From Pirellulaceae bacterium (lineage in GTDB: Bacteria; Planctomycetota; Planctomycetia; Pirellulales; Pirellulaceae), in NCBI GenBank assembly GCA_016784735.1, contig JADHUC010000088.1:1-37872 (forward strand): DNA of 37,872 nt, written 5' to 3'. This document shows, piece by piece, positions 24,665 through 32,370 of the stretch. Made by a program: the position numbers and the translations under genes. The first letter of the stretch is position 1. Every line of letters starts with the position of its first letter. Under the pieces are notes generated by a model. The model did no database searches, was not told the DNA's origin, and saw only the letters and a program-made list of their open reading frames with translations.

Positions 24665-25483
24665 CTAGACCACGTCCAAGCCAACAAGCACTCCGATGAA
24701 AAGCAGGAGCGTTACCGTTAGCCCCCAGTAGGCAGTTCCAATTATGCCAGTGACAAGCCCGGCCGTGGACAAAGGCTCCCGATAGAGCTTGCGCTGCTTC
24801 TTGGCAAAGACAATGGCAGCGATACCGCACCCAAGCCCTAGATATGGCAGAGGTATGCTCAGGATGCCAAGGACCAGACTGGTTATACCAAGCGATCTTG
24901 GCCCGCGTTGCTGTGGGATAGGCGTAGGACCAGCCACTGCCGCGGCCGGCTCGCTGGATGTCTTGTTCAGGACGTTGCAGACTTGGAGGATGAAGAGCGG
25001 AATGAGAACACAGTTGGGACACGTAAGAAGCGTCCCAATCCATGGGGCACCCGCCAAACCTGCAACCTTTCCGACGCTGCCGCCGAGAGCAAGAAGCGCA
25101 GCGATCCCAAGCGGGAGAGCTTCGGAAACACGCGGAACCTTCGCGCCCGACTTTGCTGCGTAGGTATTCCAATCTTGAGCCCAGCCCCGGAGGACAATGA
25201 ACCACCAGTACAGGTTGAACACCGGAATGAACAGGAATCCGACGGCTTTGCCGGGCGTTGTGCGTGCCACCGAGGACGGGATCGCCTTCCACATCTTGTA
25301 GATCAGGATCAGGAAGACAACAAAACCGTAGAGGCCGAAAAGACCAGCCACAATTGTGAATGGTAGGTGTTCTTCCTGGATCTTGCCCCCGCCCGCGATC
25401 ATGGGGCCGATCGCAAAGGGCGTGCCGATAACCATCGCAGCAAGATAGGACCCGAAGTAGAATCGCTTGCTCACATTATCCAT
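24665..25483 (-). CDS. Polytopic membrane protein with DUF4328-like and DUF4190-like halves
   Basis: The product has 272 residues from the ATG at 25483 (MDNVSKRFYFGSYL), with AAAGG about 9 nt upstream. The frame stays open far upstream, but that DNA contains the regulatory element and the antisense of the sigma 2 leader. The N-terminal half has hydrophobic helices and the pattern IYKMWKAIPS..GFLFIPVFNLYWWFIVLRGWAQDW, typical of DUF4328-type membrane proteins. After a Pro/Gln linker (about 185-200) the C-terminal half has SLGITSLVLGILSIP..GCGIAAIVFAKKQ..LSTAGLVTGIIGTAYWGL, a DUF4190-like pair of helices with the usual small-residue packing. Such proteins are uncharacterised. Element copy 5 lies 70 nt upstream, and the secreted protein gene follows. 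Confidence 0.82.
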   Translation of the reverse strand: MDNVSKRFYFGSYLAAMVIGTPFAIGPMIAGGGKIQEEHLPFTIVAGLFGLYGFVVFLILIYKMWKAIPSSVARTTPGKAVGFLFIPVFNLYWWFIVLRGWAQDWNTYAAKSGAKVPRVSEALPLGIAALLALGGSVGKVAGLAGAPWIGTLLTCPNCVLIPLFILQVCNVLNKTSSEPAAAVAGPTPIPQQRGPRSLGITSLVLGILSIPLPYLGLGCGIAAIVFAKKQRKLYREPLSTAGLVTGIIGTAYWGLTVTLLLFIGVLVGLDVV

Positions 25484-25553
25484 CGTGCTAACCTTTCTAT
25501 TCTTGGTTCTAACGCGGACATGAAGGACTGTTCGCAAATCCCTTCCACGAGTA

Positions 25554-25574
25554 ACAACACAGACCCGTGACGCG
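25554..25574 (-). promoter_or_regulatory. 21-bp regulatory element, copy 5 (upstream of membrane-protein operon)
   Basis: The minus strand reads CGCGTCACGG-GTC-TGTGTTGT, the exact consensus. It lies 70 nt before the start codon at 25483, and the downstream flank matches copy 3. Confidence 0.7.
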
Positions 25575-25607
25575 ATCTCGCAGGAAATCCATGGCTGCTT
25601 GTCTGAC

Positions 25608-25806
25608 GCGGCGAATGGCGAAGAACGTGCGACGGGAGGAGATGTAGGCCGACGAAGCGGTCGGAACGAACTCGTGTTCCTTCGATATCCAGCGGAGCCG
25701 CCGACGGGAGGCTTGCATGCCTGGCCGTTTCGGGGTATTCGTAGAGCAGTGGCTTCGGTGACGTCGTGGTCTCGCAAGCAGCTTGCGACAAAGAGAGAGC
25801 AAATCC
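25608..25806 (+). promoter_or_regulatory. Conserved 5' leader of sigma 2, with hairpin before the start codon
   Basis: This stretch matches the sigma 1 leader at 19254-19457 over most of its length, beginning GCGGCGAATGGCGA and including GGGAGGCTTGCATG and GGTATTCGTAGAGCAG. The hairpin TCGCAAG-CAG-CTTGCGA is at 25772-25788, 18 nt before the ATG. The 323-nt gap between 25484 and 25806 is filled by element copy 5 and this leader; I see no gene in it. Confidence 0.5.
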
Positions 25807-26430
25807 ATGTCAGCCGCAGCATCGAATGCTTCCGCCAATGGTGCGGGTGCCAGCTCGATCTCCTCCACTATGCTCCAAGGGTTGCGAGACCAAGACGCCG
25901 TGGCCTGGAGTCGGTTGGTCAAGGTGCTGGGGCCCGTTGTCTACGAGTGGTGCCGGCGATCCGGGCTACAACCCAGCGACGCGGAAAACGTCGTGCAGGA
26001 AGTCTTTCTGAGCGTGGCCGTCAAAATCGAAACGTTCCGCCGCGAGAAGGCTAGCGACACGTTCCGCGGCTGGCTCTGGAGGATTACACAAAACAAGATC
26101 CGTAACTACGTTCAGCGCTGGAAAAAGCATCCAGACGGCGCTGGCGGGACAGACGCCAAGGTGCAGCTACAGCAGCTCGCGGTTTGCGAATCGTCAGACT
26201 CCGAAGCGCCATCGGACCCCAATTCCGATTGCCTCATCCTGCACAGGGTGCTGGAATCGATTCGAGAAGACTTTGAACACGACACATGGCAGGCTTTCTG
26301 GCGGATGGCGGTCCAAGGACATCCATCGGCCGAAATCGCTGCCGACTTGGGCATGACCCAAGAGGCGGTCAGGCAAGCGAAACGCCGCGTCGTGCGGCGG
26401 TTGCAAAACGAATTAGATGGCATTTTCTGA
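25807..26430 (+). CDS. ECF sigma factor 2, paired with an anti-sigma/kinase protein
   Basis: The product has 207 residues, the same length as sigma 1. The start (MSAAASNASANG) aligns with that of sigma 1. Region 2 (about 22-100: AWSRLVKVLGPVVYEWCRRSGLQPSDAENVVQEVFLSV..FRGWLWRITQNKIRNYVQRW) and region 4 (about 150-205: AEIAADLGMTQEAVRQAKRRVVRRLQNEL) are nearly the same as in sigma 1. The linker between them differs most (ALESSESAEPATL against VCESSDSEAPSDP). The near-identical helix-turn-helix suggests both recognise the same or overlapping promoters. Kinase 2 starts 478 nt downstream, with a small minus-strand gene and a copy of the 21-bp element in between, so the pair is not tightly coupled as a single transcript. 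Confidence 0.93.
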   Translation: MSAAASNASANGAGASSISSTMLQGLRDQDAVAWSRLVKVLGPVVYEWCRRSGLQPSDAENVVQEVFLSVAVKIETFRREKASDTFRGWLWRITQNKIRNYVQRWKKHPDGAGGTDAKVQLQQLAVCESSDSEAPSDPNSDCLILHRVLESIREDFEHDTWQAFWRMAVQGHPSAEIAADLGMTQEAVRQAKRRVVRRLQNELDGIF

Positions 26431-26443
26431 CGGGAATGGATGA

Positions 26444-26665
26444 CTAATCGGGGCGGCTGCTGTTCGGCCAGGAAGATCGTTCCGTACTCTCCTCTTTCCG
26501 CTCTGGGAGATGTCGACAAAGCAGTCGTGAACGAGGAAAGGCAATTCCGCAGAGATCGCAATAGACAGCGACAAAGAACAGACGCGATGGCCACCTAATA
26601 ATCCGTCGCGTTTCCTGCTTGCTTAGGTACAACTCGCCGCTGCATTTACACCGTGGGCATCGCAT
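26444..26665 (-). CDS. Small protein with two CxxC knuckles (possible zinc ribbon)
   Basis: The product has 73 residues. It starts MRCPRCKCSGELYLSKQ and has a second CDLC after a hydrophobic stretch (RLFFVAVYCDLCGIAFPRSR). Two CxxC pairs about 32 residues apart suggest a zinc ribbon. The C-terminal 20 residues are low in structure. The ribosome site is weak (GGTAGG about 11 nt before ATG). It lies convergently between sigma 2 and kinase 2, where sigma 1 and kinase 1 have no such gene, so it was probably inserted there. Confidence 0.5.
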   Translation of the reverse strand: MRCPRCKCSGELYLSKQETRRIIRWPSRLFFVAVYCDLCGIAFPRSRLLCRHLPERKEESTERSSWPNSSRPD

Positions 26666-26718
26666 GGCCTGCCTACCTGTTCGCTGGAGAGGGGGAAGGA
26701 CTCCAGCGCACGAGGGGG

Positions 26719-26759
26719 TAAGTTGCTACTATAGTATCCTGGAGTATCAGGTCAACTTA
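26719..26759. repeat. AT-rich inverted repeat upstream of kinase 2
   Basis: TAAGTTG at 26719-26725 pairs with CAACTTA at 26753-26759. Inside, GTATC and a TACTATAGTA palindrome give further pairing. The stretch is AT-rich compared with the surroundings and ends 22 nt before element copy 7. It could be a hairpin or a protein-binding site. Confidence 0.5.
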
Positions 26760-26781
26760 TTTCTTCGGAATTCGGTCAGAT

Positions 26782-26802
26782 CGCGTCACGCTTGTGTGTT
26801 GT
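26782..26802 (+). promoter_or_regulatory. 21-bp regulatory element, copy 7 (upstream of kinase 2)
   Basis: The plus strand reads CGCGTCACGC-TTG-TGTGTTGT, one mismatch to the consensus. It lies 106 nt before the kinase 2 start. With copy 5 it flanks sigma 2 in inverted orientation, the same arrangement as copies 3 and 6 around sigma 1. Confidence 0.7.
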
Positions 26803-26908
26803 TAATAATAGGCGGGCAACCGCGCCCGCACGCCAGTGCGATTCGTTCGCAGCATGAACTCGCATATCGAGATCATCCGAAGGCCCCCTGATTCACTGGA
26901 GCAAAGCT

Positions 26909-29900
26909 ATGTCCCGGAGCGGTTGCCTCGATCGTGAAAGAATCGATGCTTATCTGATTGGCACGCTCGGTGATCCCGAGAGGCGAGAAGTGCGGCGTCA
27001 TCTTGCCGACTGCCCGCACTGCCAAGTGATCGCCGACAGTTCAGAAGAGGAATTCGAGTCGAAGTCTTCCGATCTGATCGGTTTGTTGCGACGGCCAGTT
27101 CCCGCGGGTGAATACGTGAACGAGCCCGAATGCCAACGGGCCCTGGCCAAGGTCGATGCGTTCAAGCATCAAGTACCGTTCGTCTCCCTCGCGCAACGCA
27201 AGCGACATTCGTCCGGCGAGACTTGGCACCCACAACAACTAGGCCAATATCAACTACTGGAACGATTGGGCCGGGGTGGCATGGGCACGGTCTACAAGGC
27301 GTTGCATACCAAGCTACGGCGGGAAGTGGCCCTGAAGATTCTCCCGCCCGAGTCGATGGGTGACGCCAGTGCTGCAAAACGCTTTTACCGCGAAATGGAA
27401 GCCGTCGGGAAACTCAGTCATCCTCATATCGTGCACGCCACGGACGCTGCGGAGACGGACGGTATCCATTTTCTAGTCATGGAACTCGTCGATGGGGTCG
27501 ACTTGGCCAGGCTGGTTGCGGCTTGCGGGCCGCTTCCCGCGGCTGATGCCTGCGAGCTGATCCGCCAAGCGGCCATGGGGCTGGAACACGCTCACCAGCA
27601 CGGCATGGTGCATCGCGACATCAAACCGTCGAACCTGATACTCAATTCAGATGGAGTGGTCAAGGTGCTCGATCTGGGGTTGGCCCGGCTGCGAAGCGGT
27701 CCGGCGGAGGGTCAAGAATTGACCAGGAATGGGCAGATCATGGGAACGCTCGATTACATGGCTCCCGAGCAGGCTTGCGATGCCCACTCCGTCGACATCC
27801 GCGCCGACATTTACAGTCTGGGCTGTACGCTCTACGAACTGCTCACGGGGCAAGCACCTTTCAGAAGCTCCGAGTACGACACGCCGATTAGCAAAATGAT
27901 GGCCCATGCTCAGAAATCGCCTTCAGCCGTATGTGCACATCGTGACGATGTGCCGGAGGGTCTTGCGAAAGTGATCGATCGGCTGTTGGCCAAGGAGCCC
28001 GCCGATCGGTACGCCACGCCGGCGGCCGTGGCCGAAGCCCTGGAACCGTTCGCCACCGACTGTCGCTTGTTGACACTCATAGGCAAGGCGACCGGTCTGG
28101 CCAAGAATGGGCGACGCGCGGAGGGGATGGCTGCTGGAGACGCGGAATCTGTACCCTTGGCAGCGGTCTCGACCTACTCGGAGCACGGGGCCGAAGTGAG
28201 TTCGGTCCCACGTGCGGAGACTCCGCCCGCGGAGCGGCCGCGCGAGCAAGAGGAAACTGCCCTTTCCCACGCCCCTGCGCCCAAGCGTGTTAGCGTCGAT
28301 CGTCGGCGCATCGTCGTTGCCGCGGCGGCACTTCTGCTCCTCGTCGGCGGAGGGGCAATCCTCTCCCAAATCGTCATTCGAATCAAGAGCAAAGACGGTC
28401 GGGTGACTGAGATCAAAGTCCCCGAGGGGGACACCGTTGAGATTGAACGGGAGGGTAAGCAGTTGGCCACGTTTCCGGGTGATAAGGCCGGGGATGTCGA
28501 TGTCAAGCCCTCCGCGATCAACCTCCGTGCTGACACGCCGGCCATCGCTCCCGGAACAGCCTTGGGCCCGATGGCGTGGGTGACCCAGCCGGCAACCTTA
28601 GACGGTGTCCGATCGTGGACAATCGCGACGTACGGTCACTCGTGCGGGGTCAGTGCAATGGCCTACAGCCCATCTGGCCAACTGCTGGCGACGGGAGGAG
28701 CAGACGGGATTGTCCGCCTGTGGGATGCTTCTGCCCGCCAGTTGATTCGTGCCCTGGTAGGTCACGCGGTCGGCGTGCGTAGCCTCGCCTGGTCACCGCA
28801 CGGCAACATCCTGGCTTCGGGCGATAGTGCAGGCATGGTGCGGATTTGGGACGGCGGATCGGGCCGATTGCTCCGCGTCATGGAGGGGCCAAGACCTGAC
28901 CCGAACTGGTCTGCGGTTGATGCCCTGGCTTGGTCACCAAACGGGAAAATGCTGGCCGTGTCGAATCAGCTATGCGACATCGAATCCGGCCAAGTGAAGT
29001 ACTACACCGGGGGCGAACCGGCTTATGTTAGCGCGATGGCCTGGTCGCCGGACGGCAAGACTCTCGTGTCGGGCCACTACGACGTGCGGTTCTGGAATGT
29101 CGAGTCGGCGGAACCGGAACTGGTGCGCACACTGGAGGCAGGGGACGCGGTCCGATCCATGGCCTGGTCGCCGGACGGCAAGATGCTGGCCTTCAGCGGT
29201 GGTGGCCTGTGGGATGCTGAATCGGAGCAGATGCTCGACGGTTTCGAGTGGGATCTCGTGGCTTGGTCTCCCGATGGCCGAACTTTGGTCTCGAAGCATC
29301 CCGTCGTTGGGACCAGGTTGGTTTACTGGGACGTCGCATCCGGCCGGAGCCTTCGCGAGATCGAGACAAGTGGCATTCGCTGCGTAGCCTGGTCACCGGA
29401 CCGCAAGACTGTGGCGTCGAGTGGCGAACACGGTACGGTGGACCTCTGGCATACCGGGACCGGCGCCAGGGTTGACGGTTTTGAAGGTCACGCACCCGGC
29501 TTCAATTGCACCGCGTGGTCGCCGGATGGGAAAGCCATCGGTCTGGCATCCAGTTCCTCGCTGGCCGCCGCCGGCAACGTCCAGCTATACGACCTTGCAT
29601 CAGCACAGATACGTCGTTCACTGCGAGGCCACACCTACCTTGTCCGCTGTGTTGCTTGGTCGCCAAACGGCCAGACCCTGGCGTCGGGCAGCAACGATGC
29701 ATGCGTGCGGATCTGGGATGCCGCATCGGGGCAACCGGTTCACGCCTTCTCTCACGCGGACAAAGTCTACTCGGTTGCCTGGGCGCCTGACGGCAAGACC
29801 CTGGCTGTGGGTACCGCCGCACAAGACGACCCTACGGCGTGGCTCTGGGATGTGGACTCGGGAGAGAGGCTGGACAAGCTTGAGGGGCACGAGAACGCGA

Positions 29901-30595
29901 TTCGCGTAGTGGCTTGGTCTCCGGATGGCAAGAAACTTGCCGAGGGCTGTTGGGATTCTCAGGTAAGGCTCTGGGACGTCGAGTCGGGAAAGTTGCTCTA
30001 TACGCTCACCGCGGATGCAGGTCACATTTCGTGTCTCGCCTGGTCGCCGGACGGCAAGACCCTGGCATCGGGCCATGAAGACAAGAAACTCCGACTTTGG
30101 GACGCCCGCTCCGGGGTGAACGTCGAGTTGTTCGAACACCAGGCAAGTCTCATCGATGTGGCTTGGCTGGCCGACGGGAGGAGGTTGATCTCCCTCGGTG
30201 CGGACAACGTGTTGCGCGTCTGGGATACCGAGGCGGCCAGGCCGCTCACCGCCGCCTTTCCCGGCGTGCAGCCTGGAGGCTTCTCGCGAGACGGGCGGCT
30301 GCTGGCTAGTTTCTACTACAACACGGTAACAGTTCGTGAAACCCTAACGGGCCGCCCACGCGGTACGATCGTGCTGTTGCGCAACGACGAGCATCTGACC
30401 CTGAGTCCCGCGGGCCATTATCGCGGTTCGGAACGTGTAAAGCGGCTGTTGGTCTACGTCGTCCAGACAGATCAGGGCCAAGAGACTCTCGCGCCCGAAA
30501 AGTTCGCCGAGAAATACGGCTGGAAGAACGACCCGCAGAAAGCATCGCTGTTGGGTACACCGTCCGAGCCAGCAGAGTCGGATGACGGCGAATGA
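26909..30595 (+). CDS. Anti-sigma zinc domain / Ser-Thr kinase / 14-repeat WD40 receptor protein
   Basis: The product has 1228 residues. GGAG lies 8 nt before the ATG. Residues 1-60 are a zinc anti-sigma domain with C6 and H31-x3-C35-x2-C38, at the same positions as in kinase 1. The kinase domain (about 112-385) has GRGGMG, HRDIKPSN (about 235-242), DLG and GTLDYMAPE. A transmembrane helix lies at about 465-488 (IVVAAAALLLLVGGGAILSQ), followed by IRIKSKDG..VTEIKVPEGDTVEIE, a phrase often seen in planctomycete receptor kinases. From about 571 to 1140 there are fourteen WD40 units, most with AWSPDGKTLASG and LWD, enough for two seven-bladed propellers. The C-terminal cap has SPAGHYRGS. It is homologous to kinase 1 only through the membrane segment. 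Probable role: envelope sensor that regulates sigma 2 by phosphorylation, zinc-domain release, or both. Confidence 0.94.
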   Translation: MSRSGCLDRERIDAYLIGTLGDPERREVRRHLADCPHCQVIADSSEEEFESKSSDLIGLLRRPVPAGEYVNEPECQRALAKVDAFKHQVPFVSLAQRKRHSSGETWHPQQLGQYQLLERLGRGGMGTVYKALHTKLRREVALKILPPESMGDASAAKRFYREMEAVGKLSHPHIVHATDAAETDGIHFLVMELVDGVDLARLVAACGPLPAADACELIRQAAMGLEHAHQHGMVHRDIKPSNLILNSDGVVKVLDLGLARLRSGPAEGQELTRNGQIMGTLDYMAPEQACDAHSVDIRADIYSLGCTLYELLTGQAPFRSSEYDTPISKMMAHAQKSPSAVCAHRDDVPEGLAKVIDRLLAKEPADRYATPAAVAEALEPFATDCRLLTLIGKATGLAKNGRRAEGMAAGDAESVPLAAVSTYSEHGAEVSSVPRAETPPAERPREQEETALSHAPAPKRVSVDRRRIVVAAAALLLLVGGGAILSQIVIRIKSKDGRVTEIKVPEGDTVEIEREGKQLATFPGDKAGDVDVKPSAINLRADTPAIAPGTALGPMAWVTQPATLDGVRSWTIATYGHSCGVSAMAYSPSGQLLATGGADGIVRLWDASARQLIRALVGHAVGVRSLAWSPHGNILASGDSAGMVRIWDGGSGRLLRVMEGPRPDPNWSAVDALAWSPNGKMLAVSNQLCDIESGQVKYYTGGEPAYVSAMAWSPDGKTLVSGHYDVRFWNVESAEPELVRTLEAGDAVRSMAWSPDGKMLAFSGGGLWDAESEQMLDGFEWDLVAWSPDGRTLVSKHPVVGTRLVYWDVASGRSLREIETSGIRCVAWSPDRKTVASSGEHGTVDLWHTGTGARVDGFEGHAPGFNCTAWSPDGKAIGLASSSSLAAAGNVQLYDLASAQIRRSLRGHTYLVRCVAWSPNGQTLASGSNDACVRIWDAASGQPVHAFSHADKVYSVAWAPDGKTLAVGTAAQDDPTAWLWDVDSGERLDKLEGHENAIRVVAWSPDGKKLAEGCWDSQVRLWDVESGKLLYTLTADAGHISCLAWSPDGKTLASGHEDKKLRLWDARSGVNVELFEHQASLIDVAWLADGRRLISLGADNVLRVWDTEAARPLTAAFPGVQPGGFSRDGRLLASFYYNTVTVRETLTGRPRGTIVLLRNDEHLTLSPAGHYRGSERVKRLLVYVVQTDQGQETLAPEKFAEKYGWKNDPQKASLLGTPSEPAESDDGE

Positions 30596-30648
30596 GCGGG
30601 CTGGCCAACTGGAGAGGGTTGATGGAAAGATAAGAACACGTCGAATTG

Positions 30649-31056
30649 ATGCTGCTCGCCTCGGCGGGCATCTTAACCACTGTCTTGGCGACCTGCGCGG
30701 CTTCGGCTCAAGCCGCTCCCAGCGACGGTCCCGGCGGGATAAGCCGGGTCTTTCATGTCGGCTGCGGGCAGTTCTGCCCTGGAGGCAGCGTCGACCGGAA
30801 AGCAGAGTTCGTCCCACGGCCCCGAAGCTCTCCCTTGCCTCGCCCTAGCTGCGGATGTCTCCTTCGAGCGAAATGGTCTGGAAATCGTCCGATTTCCATT
30901 TCATTTGGCCGTCGAAGCGGTCATGCATCTTGTACTTTTGGACGCATTTCACCGGATCGGCGCCCACGACTCCCACCATCGATCGATCGCCTTGTCCCAG
31001 GCCGGCGTCGGCGCAATAGTTCAGGTAGCCGACGTCGGCGAAATCGACGCCCATGA
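30649..31056 (+). CDS. Doubtful small open frame with a signal-peptide-like start
   Basis: Starting at the ATG at 30649, the first 22 residues look like a signal peptide (MLLASAGILTTVLATCAAS, then AQA). The next 30 or so contain VGCGQFCPGG. After about 30845 the frame runs antisense through the DUF362 gene and becomes Arg/Pro/Ser-rich, which is not protein-like. There is no good ribosome site. It may be the 5' remnant of a secreted-protein gene cut by the DUF362 gene's 3' end, or chance. It fills the 249-nt gap after kinase 2, where I see nothing else. Confidence 0.2.
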   Translation: MLLASAGILTTVLATCAASAQAAPSDGPGGISRVFHVGCGQFCPGGSVDRKAEFVPRPRSSPLPRPSCGCLLRAKWSGNRPISISFGRRSGHASCTFGRISPDRRPRLPPSIDRLVPGRRRRNSSGSRRRRNRRP

Positions 31057-31906
31057 CTTCGAGCCCAATCCGGTCCGTAGCTACCACGTCCGTGCCGGCA
31101 ATCGCGATCCGACTGTCGACGGCGGTCCCGCCGGTGGGCCCGTTACCTTCCATCCCCTGATATCCGTCGATCACCGTCAAGGCCGGACGCACGTGCTGAG
31201 CGATCAGGAACATGTTGTAGTTGATCAACTTGGTCCCTTGGTGGAACTGTCGCTTGTCGCTACGACGCCCAAACTTCAACGCGCCACCCACAACGACGTT
31301 TTTCAAACCGAGTGTGGCTACCACTGCGTTGTGCGTTTTCATGACGGCGGCTGAGATGACGTAGAAGTCCGGATCGCACAGCATACGAGCCATGCGCACC
31401 GGCGTTGGGCGCAACTGGGTATCCAGCACGTGGAACGTCCTATGACGATCCGCGTCCAGCTCATCCAATGACACGTCGTAAGTCGACGTCAGCTTCGTGT
31501 AGCCATAACTCTCATACCCCTTTGCAGCCGGCGCGCCGGCGGGGGATTCCGCAATGACGACCGTCTGTTTGTAGAACGGCTTGAGGAAGTCCAAGATGCC
31601 CACGACAGCTTCGACGTGAGTGGCGGCCAGTGGCTTGTTCGTGGTCACGAAGTTGGGTTTGATGACCACTTGGCGCGATCCGATGGCTTCACGCACTTCC
31701 TTTTCGATAGCCAACAGGGACTCCCGCACGTTGCGCCGCCGGTCGTCCCCTTTGATCAACGCCACCTGCGTCGGTTTGTCCGGCTCAGTATCTGTGGCCC
31801 CGCGGGCTTGCGCAACCCCACGCCGTTCGCCCGTAAACATCGAACCAACGACTCCGGCCGAGACGCCGCCGAGAAACGCTCGTCTGCCCATTCGCGGGGA
31901 ACCCAT
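30845..31906 (-). CDS. Tat-exported DUF362 protein
   Basis: The product has 353 residues from the ATG at 31906, chosen for a GGAGGA site 6 nt upstream and the twin-arginine signal at residues 6-35 (MGRRAFLGGVSAGVVGSMF). The mature part follows the DUF362 pattern: VALIKGDDRRRNV, QVVIKPNFVTTNKPLAATH, VVIAESPAG, VISAAVMKTHNAVVATLGLKNVVVG, VIDGYQGMEGNGPTGG, VVATDRIGLEVMG. DUF362 proteins are often fused to ferredoxin domains; this one has no Cys cluster at the C-terminus. Function is uncharacterised. It converges with kinase 2. A degenerate copy of the 21-bp element lies 120 nt upstream, so it may belong to the same regulon. Confidence 0.9.
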   Translation of the reverse strand: MGSPRMGRRAFLGGVSAGVVGSMFTGERRGVAQARGATDTEPDKPTQVALIKGDDRRRNVRESLLAIEKEVREAIGSRQVVIKPNFVTTNKPLAATHVEAVVGILDFLKPFYKQTVVIAESPAGAPAAKGYESYGYTKLTSTYDVSLDELDADRHRTFHVLDTQLRPTPVRMARMLCDPDFYVISAAVMKTHNAVVATLGLKNVVVGGALKFGRRSDKRQFHQGTKLINYNMFLIAQHVRPALTVIDGYQGMEGNGPTGGTAVDSRIAIAGTDVVATDRIGLEVMGVDFADVGYLNYCADAGLGQGDRSMVGVVGADPVKCVQKYKMHDRFDGQMKWKSDDFQTISLEGDIRS

Positions 31907-32026
31907 GACTATTCCTCCGTATGTTGCGCGCCGAAGCGCACCTCGATTGATCTCTCCCAAGATCTAGGGTGTTCAACAGATACCCCGATCACATATCCAT
32001 GAGTGTAGGTACGCATTACTGAAACG

Positions 32027-32047
32027 CAACCACATAACCGTGAGCTA
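32027..32047 (-). promoter_or_regulatory. Degenerate copy 8 of the 21-bp element (upstream of DUF362)
   Basis: The minus strand contains TCACGG-TTA-TGTG at the same spacing as the core of the other copies, but the outer bases (CGCG and TTGT) are changed. All ten fixed bases of the core match. It is 120 nt before the DUF362 start codon, the same orientation as the others. Confidence 0.35.
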
Positions 32048-32370
32048 GTCCGACGTTGGGACAACCTGAGATTCTCACCTATTGAGCCAACGCAATCAAT
32101 CATCGTTTTCAGGCACGGCTGTCGACAAGATCCGGGGCGACCGGCAGCGGACGGCCAGGTCTGCTTGGTGGTGGGAGGTTCTGGTTGTGGACAGGCCGTG
32201 TTTCGGGGATATTGTATGAGTCTGGATCGCTTCGGCCGATCCGAAAGGTACTTGCTGACTGATCTTTCCGCCGATAGTCGTTTATCGCGCTCTCGTTTAT
32301 CATCCGCAACGATTCATGGACAACTTGCTTGCTGGTCTCTGACCGAAGCCAGACAACAAGGCAGGACGAT
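32048..32370. other. Intergenic region with no feature seen
   Basis: I see no convincing gene, RNA or strong hairpin here. It must hold the promoter of the plus-strand gene at 32371; no clear sigma-70 boxes stand out. No copy of the 21-bp element points toward that gene. Confidence 0.5.
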
